Source: Lingula anatina (Eukaryota; Brachiopoda; Lingulata; Lingulida; Lingulidae). From it: a DNA stretch of 64,000 bases. The position numbers and the translations under genes are program-made. Location of the stretch: contig NW_019775489.1 in NCBI RefSeq assembly GCF_001039355.2, positions 39,565-103,564 of the forward strand. The letters run 5' to 3'. The notes beneath the pieces are model-generated. The model searched no databases. It saw nothing but the letters and a program-made list of their open reading frames with translations, and had not been told where the DNA came from. Shown here piece after piece: positions 11,244-24,127 of the stretch (positions within the stretch are counted from its first letter, which is position 1; every line of letters starts with the position of its first letter).

Positions 11244-14200
11244 TTACATTTTCCTGTCAAGCACGACGTCCCATTCTTCCACGGTCTGCAGAAGTGGTTT
11301 GTTCAGGGTCTCGGGAACCAGGAGAATCAGGAACCCGGTGCAGATGGCCAGTGCCCCCCAAATAATGAAAGGAAGTGGTCTGTACACACGGCCTAGGAAT
11401 AGAATCTGAGGGGTGATTACGGCGCCAAGCCTGGCGACCGACGAACAAAAACTCAAACCCATGTGCCTACGAAAAAAAAAAGATAAAAACAGGTCACATA
11501 TGTATATGTGAATTTATTTATTTCATGTGTATAGAAAAATATGGGATTTGATATACACAAAAACAGTTGCCACTTTGGAGGTATAAACAAAGTAACAAAA
11601 TAGATGCGTTTTAAATTGTAAATAATAACCCGTTACATGTCAGGCGTTAATGAACAGAATAATTACGGATGAAGGCTAGCATAATTTATACCAATGGACG
11701 ACAATGATTCAACCTAATCAACCACAGAACTTACAAAGAACTAAAATCTGCGTGTGCCATAATCATATGTTTATTTCAATGCCATTTTTGCATTTAAAAT
11801 GGGAGGTTTAGTTAATAAATTCTTCACTTTTATAGTTGCCCTTTTTATTTAAACTATTCTAAAGAACACTGAGGTAATATAATAAGTACCTGATAACAGT
11901 TGGGTAACTCTCTACTAAAAACATGCTGAGAACCGCCTTCGACAGAGTGATCAGCATTTTCCCGAGTGCGGCACATGCAATGGTGAGATAGAACATGCCT
12001 GAAAAGAAACCAGGATCGGCATATTATTCCTTCCGTCAATCTATCTATTCCATCCTGCAGATGTGTAGATTTAACACCACAATATAGCTCACAGCAACAA
12101 ATCTCATCAGCAGTATAATTAGCTGAGTTTTTAAAGTTAAATATTACTTTGATTTCATACCAAAACAAACTGAAACATATCGTGAAACAACGCGTTTCCC
12201 AAATTTACACTATTATTTAACCTTTCCATTCAGTTGGTTTATTTAGGCATATCACTTAGTCGCACGTCTGTCCATAATTACTTGTTGGAATCAGTCCAGA
12301 GGCAATACAAAGACTGCCACCCAGACAGATTGTCCCAAAGATCGTCTTCCGTCGTCCCAATTTGTCTATGCAGAAGGCGGCTGCCAATAGCCCTGGGATA
12401 TCTGCTGCTCCAAGTAGGGCAAAACTGAGATATAGACTACCTCCTAGACCCTTGGCATTCAGAGTTAAACCATAATAGCACATCATATTCACCATCCTTT
12501 GGAGGAAAACAAAAAAAAATATCTCACCTAGCTATGTCGACATTTTGAATTATACACATGAAATCATAGGCGTTGAAAAGTACATAGAAAGTACCACACG
12601 ATCTTTTGAAATGTCATTAACCAAACCGCTCTCTGTATAAAACAAATTGCGATTATTACAAAAATTTTAAAAGGTATAAATATGGTAACTTAAATATTCA
12701 ATTCTTTTTTAAAAGATTGGAAAACCTTAAGAAACTGTTGAAAGTACCCAGTATAAGAGAGTCCTCAAAGTATACAGTATTATTCTAATGATAGATTTAG
12801 AGTAGGTACGGTCGATATATCAATCTGCTCAATATTGAATATCGAATCACCATATTTCATGCGTGTGCGACATTTCCCAGCAAACACAGAACGTTTTATA
12901 ACGTTACCATAACGTCACTATAACGTTCTTTGTTTATATAAACGTTACGGTAACGTTATAATAACGTTCTGTGTTTGATTGGTTCCTACCAGATTAAAGC
13001 CATTATCGAAGTTATAAATGCCCTTCTCCAGGTCCTGAACAGCTCAATGTGGGTATATGTTGCCCCACGGTGATCCTCCTCGCCTTCTTTGAACAGACGA
13101 TCTACAGTCTCTTGCTCTAACTTCGCTTTGTTGACCTTGGCAACGCGTTTTATGATCACCTCCGCCTCCTCATGTCTACCGCGTGCTAGGAGCCATCGTA
13201 CTGATTCAGGGAAAAACCTAGAATTTTAAATATTACCAACACACAGACTGGAATATAAATTATCGCACCTTACCTCAAAATCAAGGTTTGTTTGAACTTG
13301 AAATGTGCACAAAATATTACTGACAGGAATGAAACTGCTTTTACGTAGTCAGGAAAGCAAAAATGCACGTGGTTTATGTGACATTAACACCAGATGACAA
13401 TTACATTTATACAAAATAATGAAAATAATAATTTTAATATTTAAAATAATAATAATAATAATAACCTTCCTGGTCATAATTATATAACACAAACTCTTTT
13501 TCCCATACACGTAGCATGATAGTTTACCACTGTTGCTATAAACGCAAGAGAGCCCAAGTGCCAACTTACCACCAAAAACATACGAACAGAACTCCCGGGG
13601 TATTTGCCACCAACGCAAGATGACGCCAGTTTCGTACAAAATAAGCCTCAGCTGCCATCACTACGTGTCCTAAACCGAAAAATATCCCTTTGCCCATCGC
13701 AGGTATCCTTCTTCTACTGACCCCTACTAATTCCAGTGCTGTAGGAAAAAGAAGAAATTAAAACAAAATGATGCATGTACGGTATATACCCTTGTCAGTG
13801 GCAAATGTCCCGTTTTTAGCTGTATGGTCATTTGTATATGGTATCTTCAGGAAGTACCCTTTACATTAATATACAACACGCACCACAATTATATGTTTTG
13901 TGCTGCATTTCTTTCATTCCGATACCCCTTGACAATCCCATACTGTATCGCAATAAAGAAATAAAGAAAGTTGAAATAAAATAACTGAGGAAGTTACGTT
14001 TATGAAGACTGTTGGACATCTAGTTAAGATCATATAATTATTAAAGGATTAAATGATTTTTTTAGTTTTTAATATTACATTGTTTGCATTATAGGTTTTT
14101 TATGCTTCTTCTTATNAGTTCACGTAACCATACATTCGTTTTCCGCTCTCTTGGACTGATGTTCAACATAATTCTTTCCATCTTTCTCTGAGCTACTTGT

Positions 14201-17200
14201 AGCTTGTGTTCCATGGAAGCATTCAGTGCCCAGGTCTCTGAACCATAGGTGATTGCCGGCAGCACACAAGCATTGAACACTTTCTTTTTCAGGCAGGTAG
14301 GAAGGTTGCTCTTGAAGATGTTATTGTGCTTCCCATATGCTGCCCATCCTGCTTTTATCCTTCGTTGGATTTCTTTCTCCAGTGTTCGATCACTAAGGCT
14401 GAACCGTTGCCCAAGGTATATATACTCTTCTACTGCTTCTATCGCTTTGGTGTTGACTTTAAGATTTAGATCGACCTAACTCCCTGGGGGTTCACGCTAA
14501 ATTGCAGTCAACTGAGCAGGCACCATAGTTAATTACCCCCTTACAGCTTTTAGTAGGCGGGACAGACGCTTAAGCCGGCCAAGCTGACAGTAATCTAGTG
14601 AGACTCCCCACTGGGATAGATCGATCAAAAAATCTATGGAAATGGGGTGAAACTGTAACTGAGAGATCGGATGAGTAAAAACAAAAGAGCTAACTTATAT
14701 AACTTATATATCAGCTTATACATATGGTGGCAGTTATGACTGCCCTCTACAGTGTTTGTCCGCACTCGTGTGTCAGGAGACCCCGTCTGCATGGGGAATA
14801 TAGGATGTAGTCATCAACGACCAGGGGAGGGATTACTGCAGTCGGTGAACCAATAAAGCACCCATGAAAAGGTGAAAGAATGACGTCACTATCCAGGGCA
14901 TTAGATTGGCCTTCGTCAAATCTCTCCAACCGATTAAATGATCACTGACCCTTTAGGTGTTCCACCAGTAACCAGTATAAGCCCTCGTGAAGAGGAGTGA
15001 GTCTGGATATTGGGTCAGCGAATGTATATATAACAGTTGCATTACCTATATCAAATTGTTACACCACTTCTTATAATTACACTGTAGAGAATTATCGTAA
15101 CTTGGCTTTGTACAACACTGTCCATTTCTGTACAGGACGACGTTCAATGTGGTGCCAGTAAAATCTTTGGCATTGGATCACGTTTCATATTAGAGTGAAA
15201 GTTCTTGTTAAATATTTTAATATTAACAAACTTTTCTTAACGTTTTAACAAGATATACATAAACAGTACTTGGTTTTGTCATTTGTGCTTTTCCCTATTG
15301 TTGAATGACCACTTTTACTTGGTCTAAAAAACCACGAAAAAATAAAAAACATCATAATTTTGATCAAATGCCTTGAAGTATATTGAACAAAGTTAAAAAA
15401 ATAAGAGAAACCTCACGTGCAAACGCTTGCGCTCGATACTTACCCAACGTGTACATGGCGAGGTAGGCGCTTGAATCAGCGGCGCCTTGGATTACGTACA
15501 GAATACTGAAAACAAGCATGTTAGGAGCAAAAGCCAGAGCTATTCCAGATAACACCTGAATACAAATACTGGCTAGGAAGACGGGACGACGGCCAAATCT
15601 AAAAAAATAGAAAAAAATAAAAATAAACAGTTACTGGTGCACCAAAAGGGAGAAACAATTACGCTGCCTACAGGGTATATACCGTACCTGCATTTATAGT
15701 TAAATTGGAAACTTGTAATTTTTACGAGTATTATTTTAACAATCGATGACATGAGATTTGGCTTTGTTTACATTTAGAATTCAATAAGCGAGACGGAAGT
15801 TTACCTAATACCTGCGTTATTTTTCAAAATTGTTATACAATAAATCATGTCAAACGTTAAAACCACGATTGACAGACTAAATAATTTTTTATCTTTGGGA
15901 TGGATCAAATTGATAAGTTGGCGACTCTCTCTAAACAGGGTGGTAATGGAATTTGTTTTTGTTTTTAAACATATGATGTATGGCGGGAGTAGCAGCTATA
16001 TTTAACAGTCGGTCGAGAATTTCATGTGGGGGTTTGGGAATGTAAAATCCACAATGACTGCGACTTTTGAGCATAAAAAACAAAAGAAAAACAGCGTAAA
16101 TATTTTGCCTGGGGTCAATTGCGAGTATTTCTCAATTTCCAAACATATACCCAATGCTTCCTTCCACTAAAAATCGATTTCCTCACAATAAAGGTAGCCC
16201 TCCTTAACCCACTTATTAATTTTGTCTGGCCTTCTAGATCTAGATACAAACTTACTGAAAAGAAAACCAAGCAAACTTATATTTTCTCTTCCTTGCATTT
16301 ATGATTAGAATCATAAGCGGTTACGAGCACTTTACACTGGTGGATCAAGTCTTTATATGAGGGAGTGATATGGAAAAAAATATTCAGCGAGTGAAGTTCG
16401 GCAAATATGAAATATGGACAAGAACAACATGTCAGGTAAAATTGTAATGACTTTATCTCTCAGCATAATTATTATACTGATTATTGGAAGCGTGGGGTGT
16501 GTGAAACGAAGAACATCGACCACAATTTTGGACTTTGTATGCTTACCTGTCAGACAGCCAGCCGGTGAGAAACAGAGATAGTAATTTCCCAGAAAAGAAA
16601 ACTGAATTGCAAGTACTGATTTGCCATGCATTCTCACAACCAAGATCAAACTGAAACAAGAATCAAATATTTTTTTTACTTCTTTTACGATGATAAAGAT
16701 TTGACAATGGACATGTATTCTTTTAACACGAAAAAGATAACTTCACTTTAAAAATTATATTAAATAGGGCCTACTGTAGAATATCGATATAACATTGAAG
16801 CGGTATGCTCATCATACAGTATCAAACAGGAAAATTGTACTTCTTAAAAATGAAAAATAGTCCATTCAGCCCTATTAAAAATTTACCTCTGACACGATGG
16901 TCGACTCATACTGGCCAGAGCTGTACACTCTCCCTTCTGGACACGGTGCTGAACTTGGTGGACCAGCCTGGTTATTACTCCCTCTGTTGTTGATGACCGT
17001 CCAAGACGTGTTGGTGTTATTTTTCAAGGCTGTGCCATAGTAAAATGATTCATTTGCAAGAAACCACGTTGCTGTGCTATTGGTATACATGTACCGTTCA
17101 TCGAATGTATACAGCTTGCAAGAACTCCTTTCACCTTTGTCTGTATATGGTATGGTTAGATTCAGCAGGTCTTCCTGCGAAACATTCCCATATTTACTGG

Positions 17201-17378
17201 TGACAACATCGACGTATGCTGAAGGTATCTTGCAGTGATGGTTAGGCTCTATGCCGTAAAACACAATACCAACTGTGGATGTAACAGAGTAAACCGCCAC
17301 TATGCATAGTAAGACATATCTCTGTCTTTGATATGTTCCAAGTTCTCCCAGTATTTTCAGCAGGTCGTCGAAGTTCAT
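11244..17378 (-). CDS. SLC22-type organic solute transporter, copy B (complete)
   Basis: Eight coding exons on the minus strand: 16887-17378, 16547-16650, 15444-15598, 13570-13738, 12990-13217, 12282-12496, 11890-11998, 11244-11466; all phases close, giving 564 aa. Family marks in order: N-terminal MNFDDLLKILGELGTYQRQR; large glycosylated loop after helix 1 (about residues 40-160); GWLSDRFGRR around residues 194-203 (MFS helix 2-3 loop); FFPESVRWLLARGR at the centre (family PESPRWL); LVESYPTVIR before residue 491 (family ELFPTVxR); and a final helix ending VPETLNKPL. It is a plasma-membrane facilitator of organic ions; substrate is unknown, and OCT, OAT or OCTN-type cannot be separated here. 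An acceptor-like site about 20 bases upstream of the ATG suggests a noncoding first exon. Intron 3 holds a LINE fragment, a MITE and an ambiguous base; intron 5 holds an AACGTT hairpin. Confidence 0.9.
12881..12977. repeat. AACGTT-iterated palindromic element in SLC22 copy B intron 5
   Basis: The outer arms are CAAACACAGAACGTT and AACGTTCTGTGTTTG. Between them AACGTT or ACGTT recurs seven to eight times, mostly 11 bases apart. The whole 97-bp block can fold into one hairpin. Its right end is only six bases from the exon-5 donor at 12984-12989. Confidence 0.7.
13446..13463. repeat. (AAT)n microsatellite
   Basis: Short trinucleotide run in SLC22 copy B intron 4. Confidence 0.8.
14089..14470 (-). 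mobile_element. LINE reverse-transcriptase 3' fragment in SLC22 copy B intron 3
   Basis: The minus strand reads LKVNTKAIEAVEEYIYLGQ, then RTLEKEIQRRIKAGWAAYGK and NACVLPAITYGSETWALN, then QRKMERIMLNISPRERKTN. These are the conserved LGQ, RRI..AW and YGSETW-QRKMER blocks of endonuclease/RT LINE proteins. It covers only the C-terminal third, is joined to a MITE on its 5' side, and has an ambiguous base at 14116. Confidence 0.8.
14463..14647. mobile_element. 230-bp-type palindromic MITE, copy 1
   Basis: The block is the reverse complement of most of the MITE at 21505-21734, sharing GGGGTTCACGCTAAATTGCA, TAGGCGGGACAGACGCTTAA and GGGATAGATCGATC. The right terminus (ATCTATGGAAATGGGG) matches; the left terminus is short where it meets the LINE fragment. 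Confidence 0.7.
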
Positions 17379-20150
17379 GTTGTAGCAGTGTTCTCGGGCC
17401 CTTCTGTTTAAACAAAGTTAACTATGATGTCAACCTTGTTAAAAAAAGTGAACTGAGAGGTGAAAGAGAACCTTTAAATACGAAAACAAATCGATGTTAC
17501 GAGACATAATTATACTGAATGTAAACAAAGTATGATTTAATGCATTTACATGTCGTTCGAAATGTCAGCTGACAAAATACTCATTTGGTAAGTATAAAAC
17601 TATATCAAAATACATGTGTCAATATATGAACATATTAACACTGTCTCTTTAAGGCCGCATTCAGAACAATTTGATCCGCGGACAAACAGGTCATATAAAT
17701 ATGGCCGACCCACTTAAAAGCTTGCCGCGCAACCCCCTAATAGACACTGAATAGATTCCCTGGGGAATTACGCAACAAGTAGATTTGTTAGTCCAATGTT
17801 GTGAATGCGATTTAAGAGTGTCCCGGGCCCCGTAGGAGCCCCCAACACCATTCCACCCCTATATACCTATAACTATAAATACCCATTTCAGTGTACATCA
17901 CATGTAAATAATAACTATTGGCTCACCTATCACTCAATTGATCGCTAAACCTATCCAAGTTGCCCTTTCAAGCCACTGGCACATGTACCGGTATCTTACT
18001 ACCAAACTCCTTCCCGGAAAGGCAAAGATTGTATCCCGCTATCCTTTGCACAAAGGAGTGACCTACATCCACATTTGTCGTACCTTCTGATTAAATAACA
18101 TACAAAATTAAAGTATCGGCGATACAATAATTTCGTAACAGACTACTAGCGCACCCTGTGGTCAGAGAGTACGCCTGTTGCTACTTTCAGTGGCATGTAC
18201 ATGTAGATGTGCATGTAGATGTAGCTACCTGAAGGGTTCTGAATATAGCTGTCACACGGAACAATGAATCCATTCTATAAAATTCTTCTTCTCCCTCACT
18301 GTAGCCTGGTGGATGATTCCAAAAATAGGCTTATAAGGTAATTTTCTTCGACAACCTGTATTTACTTTTGATATTGCCCAATAAACCTAGTGGACTGTAA
18401 TTTTAAACGAGGGCGCTAAAGTCGGCGAAAAGTGCGAAAATAGACCTTTCAGCTAAGTTTTCAATCTTTAATCGATAATCACATTAATTTAAAGATGATA
18501 GAAGCCCCAAAAATCTAGATCAAACTAACTTTTAAATAAACATTTAATTTTGAAGGTTACGAAACAAGGAATGATTTCGATTCATAATCATAATCTGATA
18601 TGGAGTATTTGGGCGGTCATATTTCCACAAATGTTTAACTTTCATTTGTCTTGTTATATGATGTCACACATAATACTGCGCTTCGTATTTCTGCAATTGC
18701 GTATCAATTTAAATCATTATTTTTGTTTCACACGTGAAGTCGTCAAGGCGCAAGCTAAATGATAAATAGAATATTTGTAAAAATGTAAAAACGTAAAAAA
18801 AGCATCGTATATTCTTTATCATGTGCGACACGCATCTTTTGGCTTATTTGATATCAGTTATAAATCTATTTATAATTTATAAATTGTCTTCCAAAGCCAA
18901 TTGATGTCATTATGCATTGTCCATAAAGTATAGCTACCTGTAATAGCCTGAAATAAAAGCGCGTTCTGAAAATAGTACGTCTACTTTATGCATGAATGCT
19001 CTGCTGGAGCAACTGGCGGTTCACATGTGTTGGCAATGCCCTATACACATAAATACTGGCAAATTCCTGATCCCGTCATTGTATCTCATTTTGATTTCTA
19101 CTCCATAACCTATGTATATTCAATGTTTTATTCCTGATAAATATTACATGTTTGGCATACGAAAAAGGAAGCTATTGAAAAAAAGTCAAACGATGTGCAA
19201 GTTTGTTAGAAGCCAGCGCACCTGAACCTCATGTTACAGGGAATGGGGTTTTAAACCAGCGTATGTGTATTGTTACATAGCAGTTGCTAGAAATCTAACA
19301 GGAGTGAAAAAAACCCTCATATATGCTGCTATCTAACCCGCCGTTGATCAGATTGCTGCAACTACCGTCATCCGTCGAGTTCTCATATGGAAGCTATTAG
19401 ATGGTCATTGTGCATTTCTTGCTATCACATTACATCACAGAACGAGGATTTTCCGGCTGCTAAGGCTAAATACCACAGTATATGTGTTAAGCCCCCTTTA
19501 CACTGAGTTGAGGCATTTGTGCGTCCCTTCTACGACAAAGTAAAGATATGGACAGGAAGTCGTGTCTCTTTGTAAATGCTCCTGTGACCCTGGTGCATCC
19601 TTTGAACGACCAAATCTGGAATTTTCATGAATAAGTATGAGCGACCTGGGCGTCCATTGAGCAATTTGCCTGCATCCCCTGTGCGATTAGACGATGCAGG
19701 CGACCCTTGAGCGATGATTGAGCAGACATTGAGCATCTTCTTTGAGCCACTCCCATACAGTGACAAAAAAGCTGTAGGCCTAAATGAATCTGTTAAGGCC
19801 ACAAAGGTGATTAAATATAGCTGCGAAAATCCATCACTCCCATTCAAAATGTATAACAATACTGTTCCTGTTATATAAACAAGATTTGGTAAGTTTTTAT
19901 GTACACTAAGGCATTTGATCTTCAAACTTCTGTCGCTGCATCTAGAGGATATAAGTCAATCTAGACTGGTGCTGAACAAAGCACTAGTAATGGCTTTTTG
20001 AGAGAATGAACTTCAAACTAAAGAGATGTCGGCCTATTTAATGTGTTAATAAAACGATTCAAAAACATATGCGGCAACATAATAACAAGAGATCTAAGAG
20101 GTGTTAAAAGATCTGTTATTTTGTTCATACAAAATGGACAGTCGCCCTTT
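17379..20150. other. Intergenic DNA upstream of SLC22 copy B
   Basis: No gene was recognised. The promoter and a probable noncoding first exon of SLC22 copy B should be here. GTAGCT donor-like sites on the minus strand near 18225 and 18940 are possible leader-exon ends, but nothing decides between them. Confidence 0.4.
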
Positions 20151-20163
20151 CAAAATTTAAAAG

Positions 20164-20990
20164 TCAAGAGTAAAATCTTTTTTTTAAATAATTTTTATTC
20201 ATCGATAATGTAAACTGTGTACAAAAAGGAGATAATTCAATAAACGCTATTTTAGTTGTACTTATACCCACACACAAACACACATAACCAAGCACACACA
20301 CACACACATATATATATATTCTTCGACAACCTTTTTTATCTTTGCATAATGTTTGGATTGTACTTGGGACCTGTAGTAATGGCAGCATAACATTTGCATT
20401 CAGATGTCTAAGCACAGGATAAGCACCAAAGATTGCTTCTTATAAACCTTGGTAGAGTGTAAAAGGAATCTGAATTCCTGTCATCAACAAGATATTCCAA
20501 TGATAAAAAAATTCCCTTGCTTCTAAATAAATATTGGATAATATGGAAACCTTTGTCAAACATATTTTTATTGTATATTCTTCTGTTATCTGATCATAGA
20601 GCAGAATTTTACCAGATTGGAGCTCTCAAAATTTCAGCTATGCTATTGTTTGGCATTTTTTCTGAGAATTCTGAAAAATATACAAGAATGTCTTTCCAAA
20701 ATAGGTTGCACCTTTGAGATAATTCGTGTGTGTGTATATCGTTCCAAACTGAGTCAATCTGCGAACATCCGATCCAGTGGCTTCAGAAAATAGTTTACTC
20801 GTGACTTTATCAGTGGTTATCAATCTGTGTATCCATGTAAGTTTTAAGGCTCTCACAAAGGACTTAAAGTGTATCATGCCACAACCATCCTGATTGTAAT
20901 TCTGAATGAGTGTTTTGCGGGCTACCTTCTCAACTTTAAAATGCCAAATAAATTTATATACAGTGTAACAAATTTTCTAAATTTTGGACC
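20164..20990 (-). mobile_element. Tx1/L1-like LINE ORF2 C-terminal remnant
   Basis: The minus strand reads YKFIWHFKVEKVARKTLIQN and GCGMIHFKSFVRALKLTWIH, then APIW-NSAL and NRRIYNKNMFDKGFHII. These match the post-RT region of Tx1/L1 ORF2 (W....I...GGL.M.....KALK..WI and PIWYN). Stops and frame changes show it is dead. Confidence 0.7.
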
Positions 20991-21289
20991 CACTCTTCAC
21001 TAGGGGTCGGGAGTGAAAGCAGTAGGTGTGTTATTTTTGAGATAAGTAAAGACTTCATAACTGTAATTTTACTTAAAGTAGTAATATTTCTTTTTCCCCC
21101 ACTGATTAATTTCAGATTCTATTTACTTAAGCTTGGTGGTGTAATTCAACTCTTCCATTTGATTTTAATCAGGAATAAAAATTAAACCTAATATATTGAA
21201 TGAATCGCAGGTCCATTTAAGATTATCATCTTTACACATTATCTCTTTACTGTTGGCCTTCGATCCAATCCAAAGAGTAAAATCTTATA

Positions 21290-22115
21290 AACTTAAAACT
21301 TAAGAAAAGTTTAAAAGAGTTAAATCTTATAAACTTTTCTTCGAGAGACTGGTAACCAATGAAGATCGCGGAGTACTGGTGTGATGTGTTGAGACTTCTG
21401 AGTTTTTCGAAGGAGACGAGCTGCTGAATTCTTAATAGACTGAAGTTTTTCCATTTAATAGTTAGGTATTCCGGACAAGAGGCTGTTGCAATAATCGAGT
21501 CTAGGACCCCATTCCCATAGATTTTAGATCGATCTATCCCTGTGGGGAGTCTCACTAAATTACTGTCGGCTTAGCCGGCTTAAGCGTCTGTCCCGCCTAC
21601 TAAAAGCTGTCAGGGGGTAAGTAACTATGGTGTGCGCTCGGCTGATTGCAATTTAGCGTGAACCCCCAGGGAGTTAGGTCGATCTAAATCTAAATATCTG
21701 GATCGATCTAAATCTCTGGGAATGCACCCTCTGGCTAGAAGTCACAAATGCATGGATGATTAGCTCTGTTTGCTTGCTGTCAATAAGGAGAAGAATCTTA
21801 GATATTCGTTGCAGACTAAAATGATGATTTACACACTTTGTTAATGTGTGATGTCATATCACATTTGTTGTTGAAAATTACACCCAGATTTCTAACTTCT
21901 GTGCTTGTTGTGGTAACAGAATCTCCAACTCTGATACTGTCTAGTATGGTGCTGTCTCTGGAAAACTTAGAGTTGAAATGGACCAATTCAGTTTTATCAT
22001 CATTGAAGACAAAGTAGTTAGACTTGAGCCAAGAACTAAGTCCATACACACACGCCTCAATAGTTGCTTTTTCATCATAAGGATTTTCACATATAACATA
22101 TGTTATTTTCAACAA
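21290..22115 (-). mobile_element. CR1-like LINE RT remnant, split by a MITE
   Basis: Minus-strand blocks in order: SSWLKSNYFVFNDDKTELVH, VRNLGVIFNNKCDMTSHINK, RISKILLLIDSKQTELIIHAF-VTS, then after the MITE RLDYCNSLLSGIPNY, KLQSIKNSAARL and HITPVLRDLHWLPVSRR. This is the conserved C-terminal half of CR1/Jockey-group RT. Removing the MITE makes SRLDYCNS continuous. Several stops are present. Confidence 0.82.
21505..21734. mobile_element. 230-bp palindromic MITE, copy 2 (CTAG target duplication)
   Basis: The left end reads CATTCCCATAGATTTTAGAT and the right end, inverted, CATTCCCAGAGATTTAGATC. The element interrupts a LINE codon series, and CTAG is present on both sides (21501-21504 and 21735-21738). 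It has no coding capacity. Related copies lie at 14463-14647 and about 45280-45537. Confidence 0.75.
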
Positions 22116-22638
22116 GAGTCCCCGTGGAGTTAGTGTGCATTAGCTATTGCGACTAAACTCATTCTGAACGGCCCCTTTGTCTGCCTGTCTGTGCATTTGT
22201 CATTCTGTTAGTATCAGCTTCGCCATGCATGTCCTTTATCACCAAATCGAATCGAGGTGCAGTTACTACAAACAGTATGCAATTTAAATATTTGGAAAAT
22301 TACGTAGTTTCAATCACATTCCTCCCATGATCTCTGTTCTCATATGTCAAAATGACTATCCAACCCCCTTTGTTTTTTTGTAATAAAACTTGTGCTCGAC
22401 GGGGAAGAAGAACATTCTGCCAATAGATTGCTGCCTTACCTGTCAGCATATTTCAGGGATAGGCTCGTCCACACAACATTCTACAATACAGAGACCGATA
22501 ACTCGGCCACTTCACATAATACCATTCATTTAGTATTTTCATATCATACCATTTGAAAACGTTTCAAAAGACAACCACATTTTTTAAAAATAAAATCTCC
22601 TTGTGAATTTCAACTATTTGTATTTTTCAACGGTGTTA

Positions 22639-22688
<50 letters not shown>

Positions 22689-24127
22689 GTGATAAATAAT
22701 CATTGCATTATGTAACTGTGTCGGGATTCGGAAGCCTGTCGGAAAAAGTGCCTGGATCCGTCCCTTGAGATGATTCTCCTTTTTTAAATAAAGCATTTTT
22801 TCATCCATACTTTTTATACTGTTATCATATGAATGTTATTTTCACTAATTAAAGATATAGGACCCTCTATAGGACCTATAGGCACTGTCATAGATATCAA
22901 GGTAATGGGGTCCCTGAGGGTGAGCTACTCTACAATGTGGAGAAGTGTGGGGATATACGATGGGTACCCATCGACCCACCGAATGTGGTAACTTATAAGA
23001 CAATCACTGACCCAGACAGTATAACAATATATAATACTTTATTGCCCATTATATTAATATCTGTAAGATATACACGCTTCTTGTGCGTATGAGTTTCGGA
23101 CTACCGCTTAGATCACAAAATGCTTAGAACTTCATAATCAAATCACCAGAGCATAATACTGTTAGAAAATAATACCCTTAAATCAATCAACAATATTCAT
23201 CAATATTCAACAATATTAACGATAAATCAGGTATTGTTCTTGTATAAACAGTCTGAGAAAAGACATTATGTTTGTAAAATCGTTAAGTATTGTTATATAT
23301 CATTGCCAGTAGACAGACGCAGTTTAAAGCATGGACCAACCGACTGCGATAGATGTAATATATGAAAGTTCATTTGAGTAAAATGCAGAACTGACAAAAT
23401 AATTAACACAATCACTAAACAAAAGAATGATATCATAACTGCGTGCATTATATATACGAAAAGAAAAACGCACCAGAAAAAAGTTCATTATACATGTACG
23501 TGTAAAAGAACTGCTCGATAATTTCACTCGAATAATGGGGTATTACAGTAGGAAGTACTGCAATGAAGAGTGCTCTGAGTGTTACTCTCACTATATTTGT
23601 GAAAATAACGTGTTTGTCGATCGAACAATACACATGTTATTATTCCTGGACCAGTTTCAGCATAAAAGTAAGAGAGTCCCTATTTGAAAAAGTTTTATCT
23701 ATTCTATTAGTAAAAAAAAAAAAAAAACACGATGATCCGACTCTGTAACTAAGTTATCTAGAATGTCATAATTCATGAATATTATTGCTATTGCTAAATA
23801 TTAGTCAGTTTCTTGATTATACCTGATACTCGCCTGAGACACCTAATAAACAATCCGCGAATACAAACTACACACTGGTCCCACTCTTCCATTTTCTACC
23901 TCCCAAAATACTGTTTTACAAGAAATGAGACAAAACAAGACAGTTAAATAAAGACAATATTTCGTCTATTCCTGTGCCCCATATACATGTATTGCAGAAA
24001 ATTTGTCCCTGTCTACTGTTTTATCATTTTTTATCCTTGAGCCCCTCCTTTCTTTAGCAAAACCCTGAATCCGATAGTGAATGCTCATAAAATTATCGCG
24101 TTCATCGCAAAATTGAAGGTCCTGTTC
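22116..24127. other. Intergenic DNA downstream of the acyl-CoA synthetase gene
   Basis: No gene is seen. An (AAT)n run is at 22639-22687 and a poly-A run near 23709. The 3' UTR of the synthetase occupies the right edge. Confidence 0.45.
22639..22687. repeat. (AAT)n microsatellite
   Basis: Uninterrupted trinucleotide run of about 16 units. Confidence 0.9.

Noticed and set aside
13570-13738. Suspected frameshift in exon 4 of SLC22 copy B near a CCCCGGG run
   Set aside because: Careful reverse complementing gives NTPGVLFVCFWW in one frame; no frameshift exists.
19530-19925. 131-codon minus frame
   Set aside because: Composition is unlike a folded domain, there are no supporting splice sites and no recognisable motif; it is probably chance in repeat-derived DNA.
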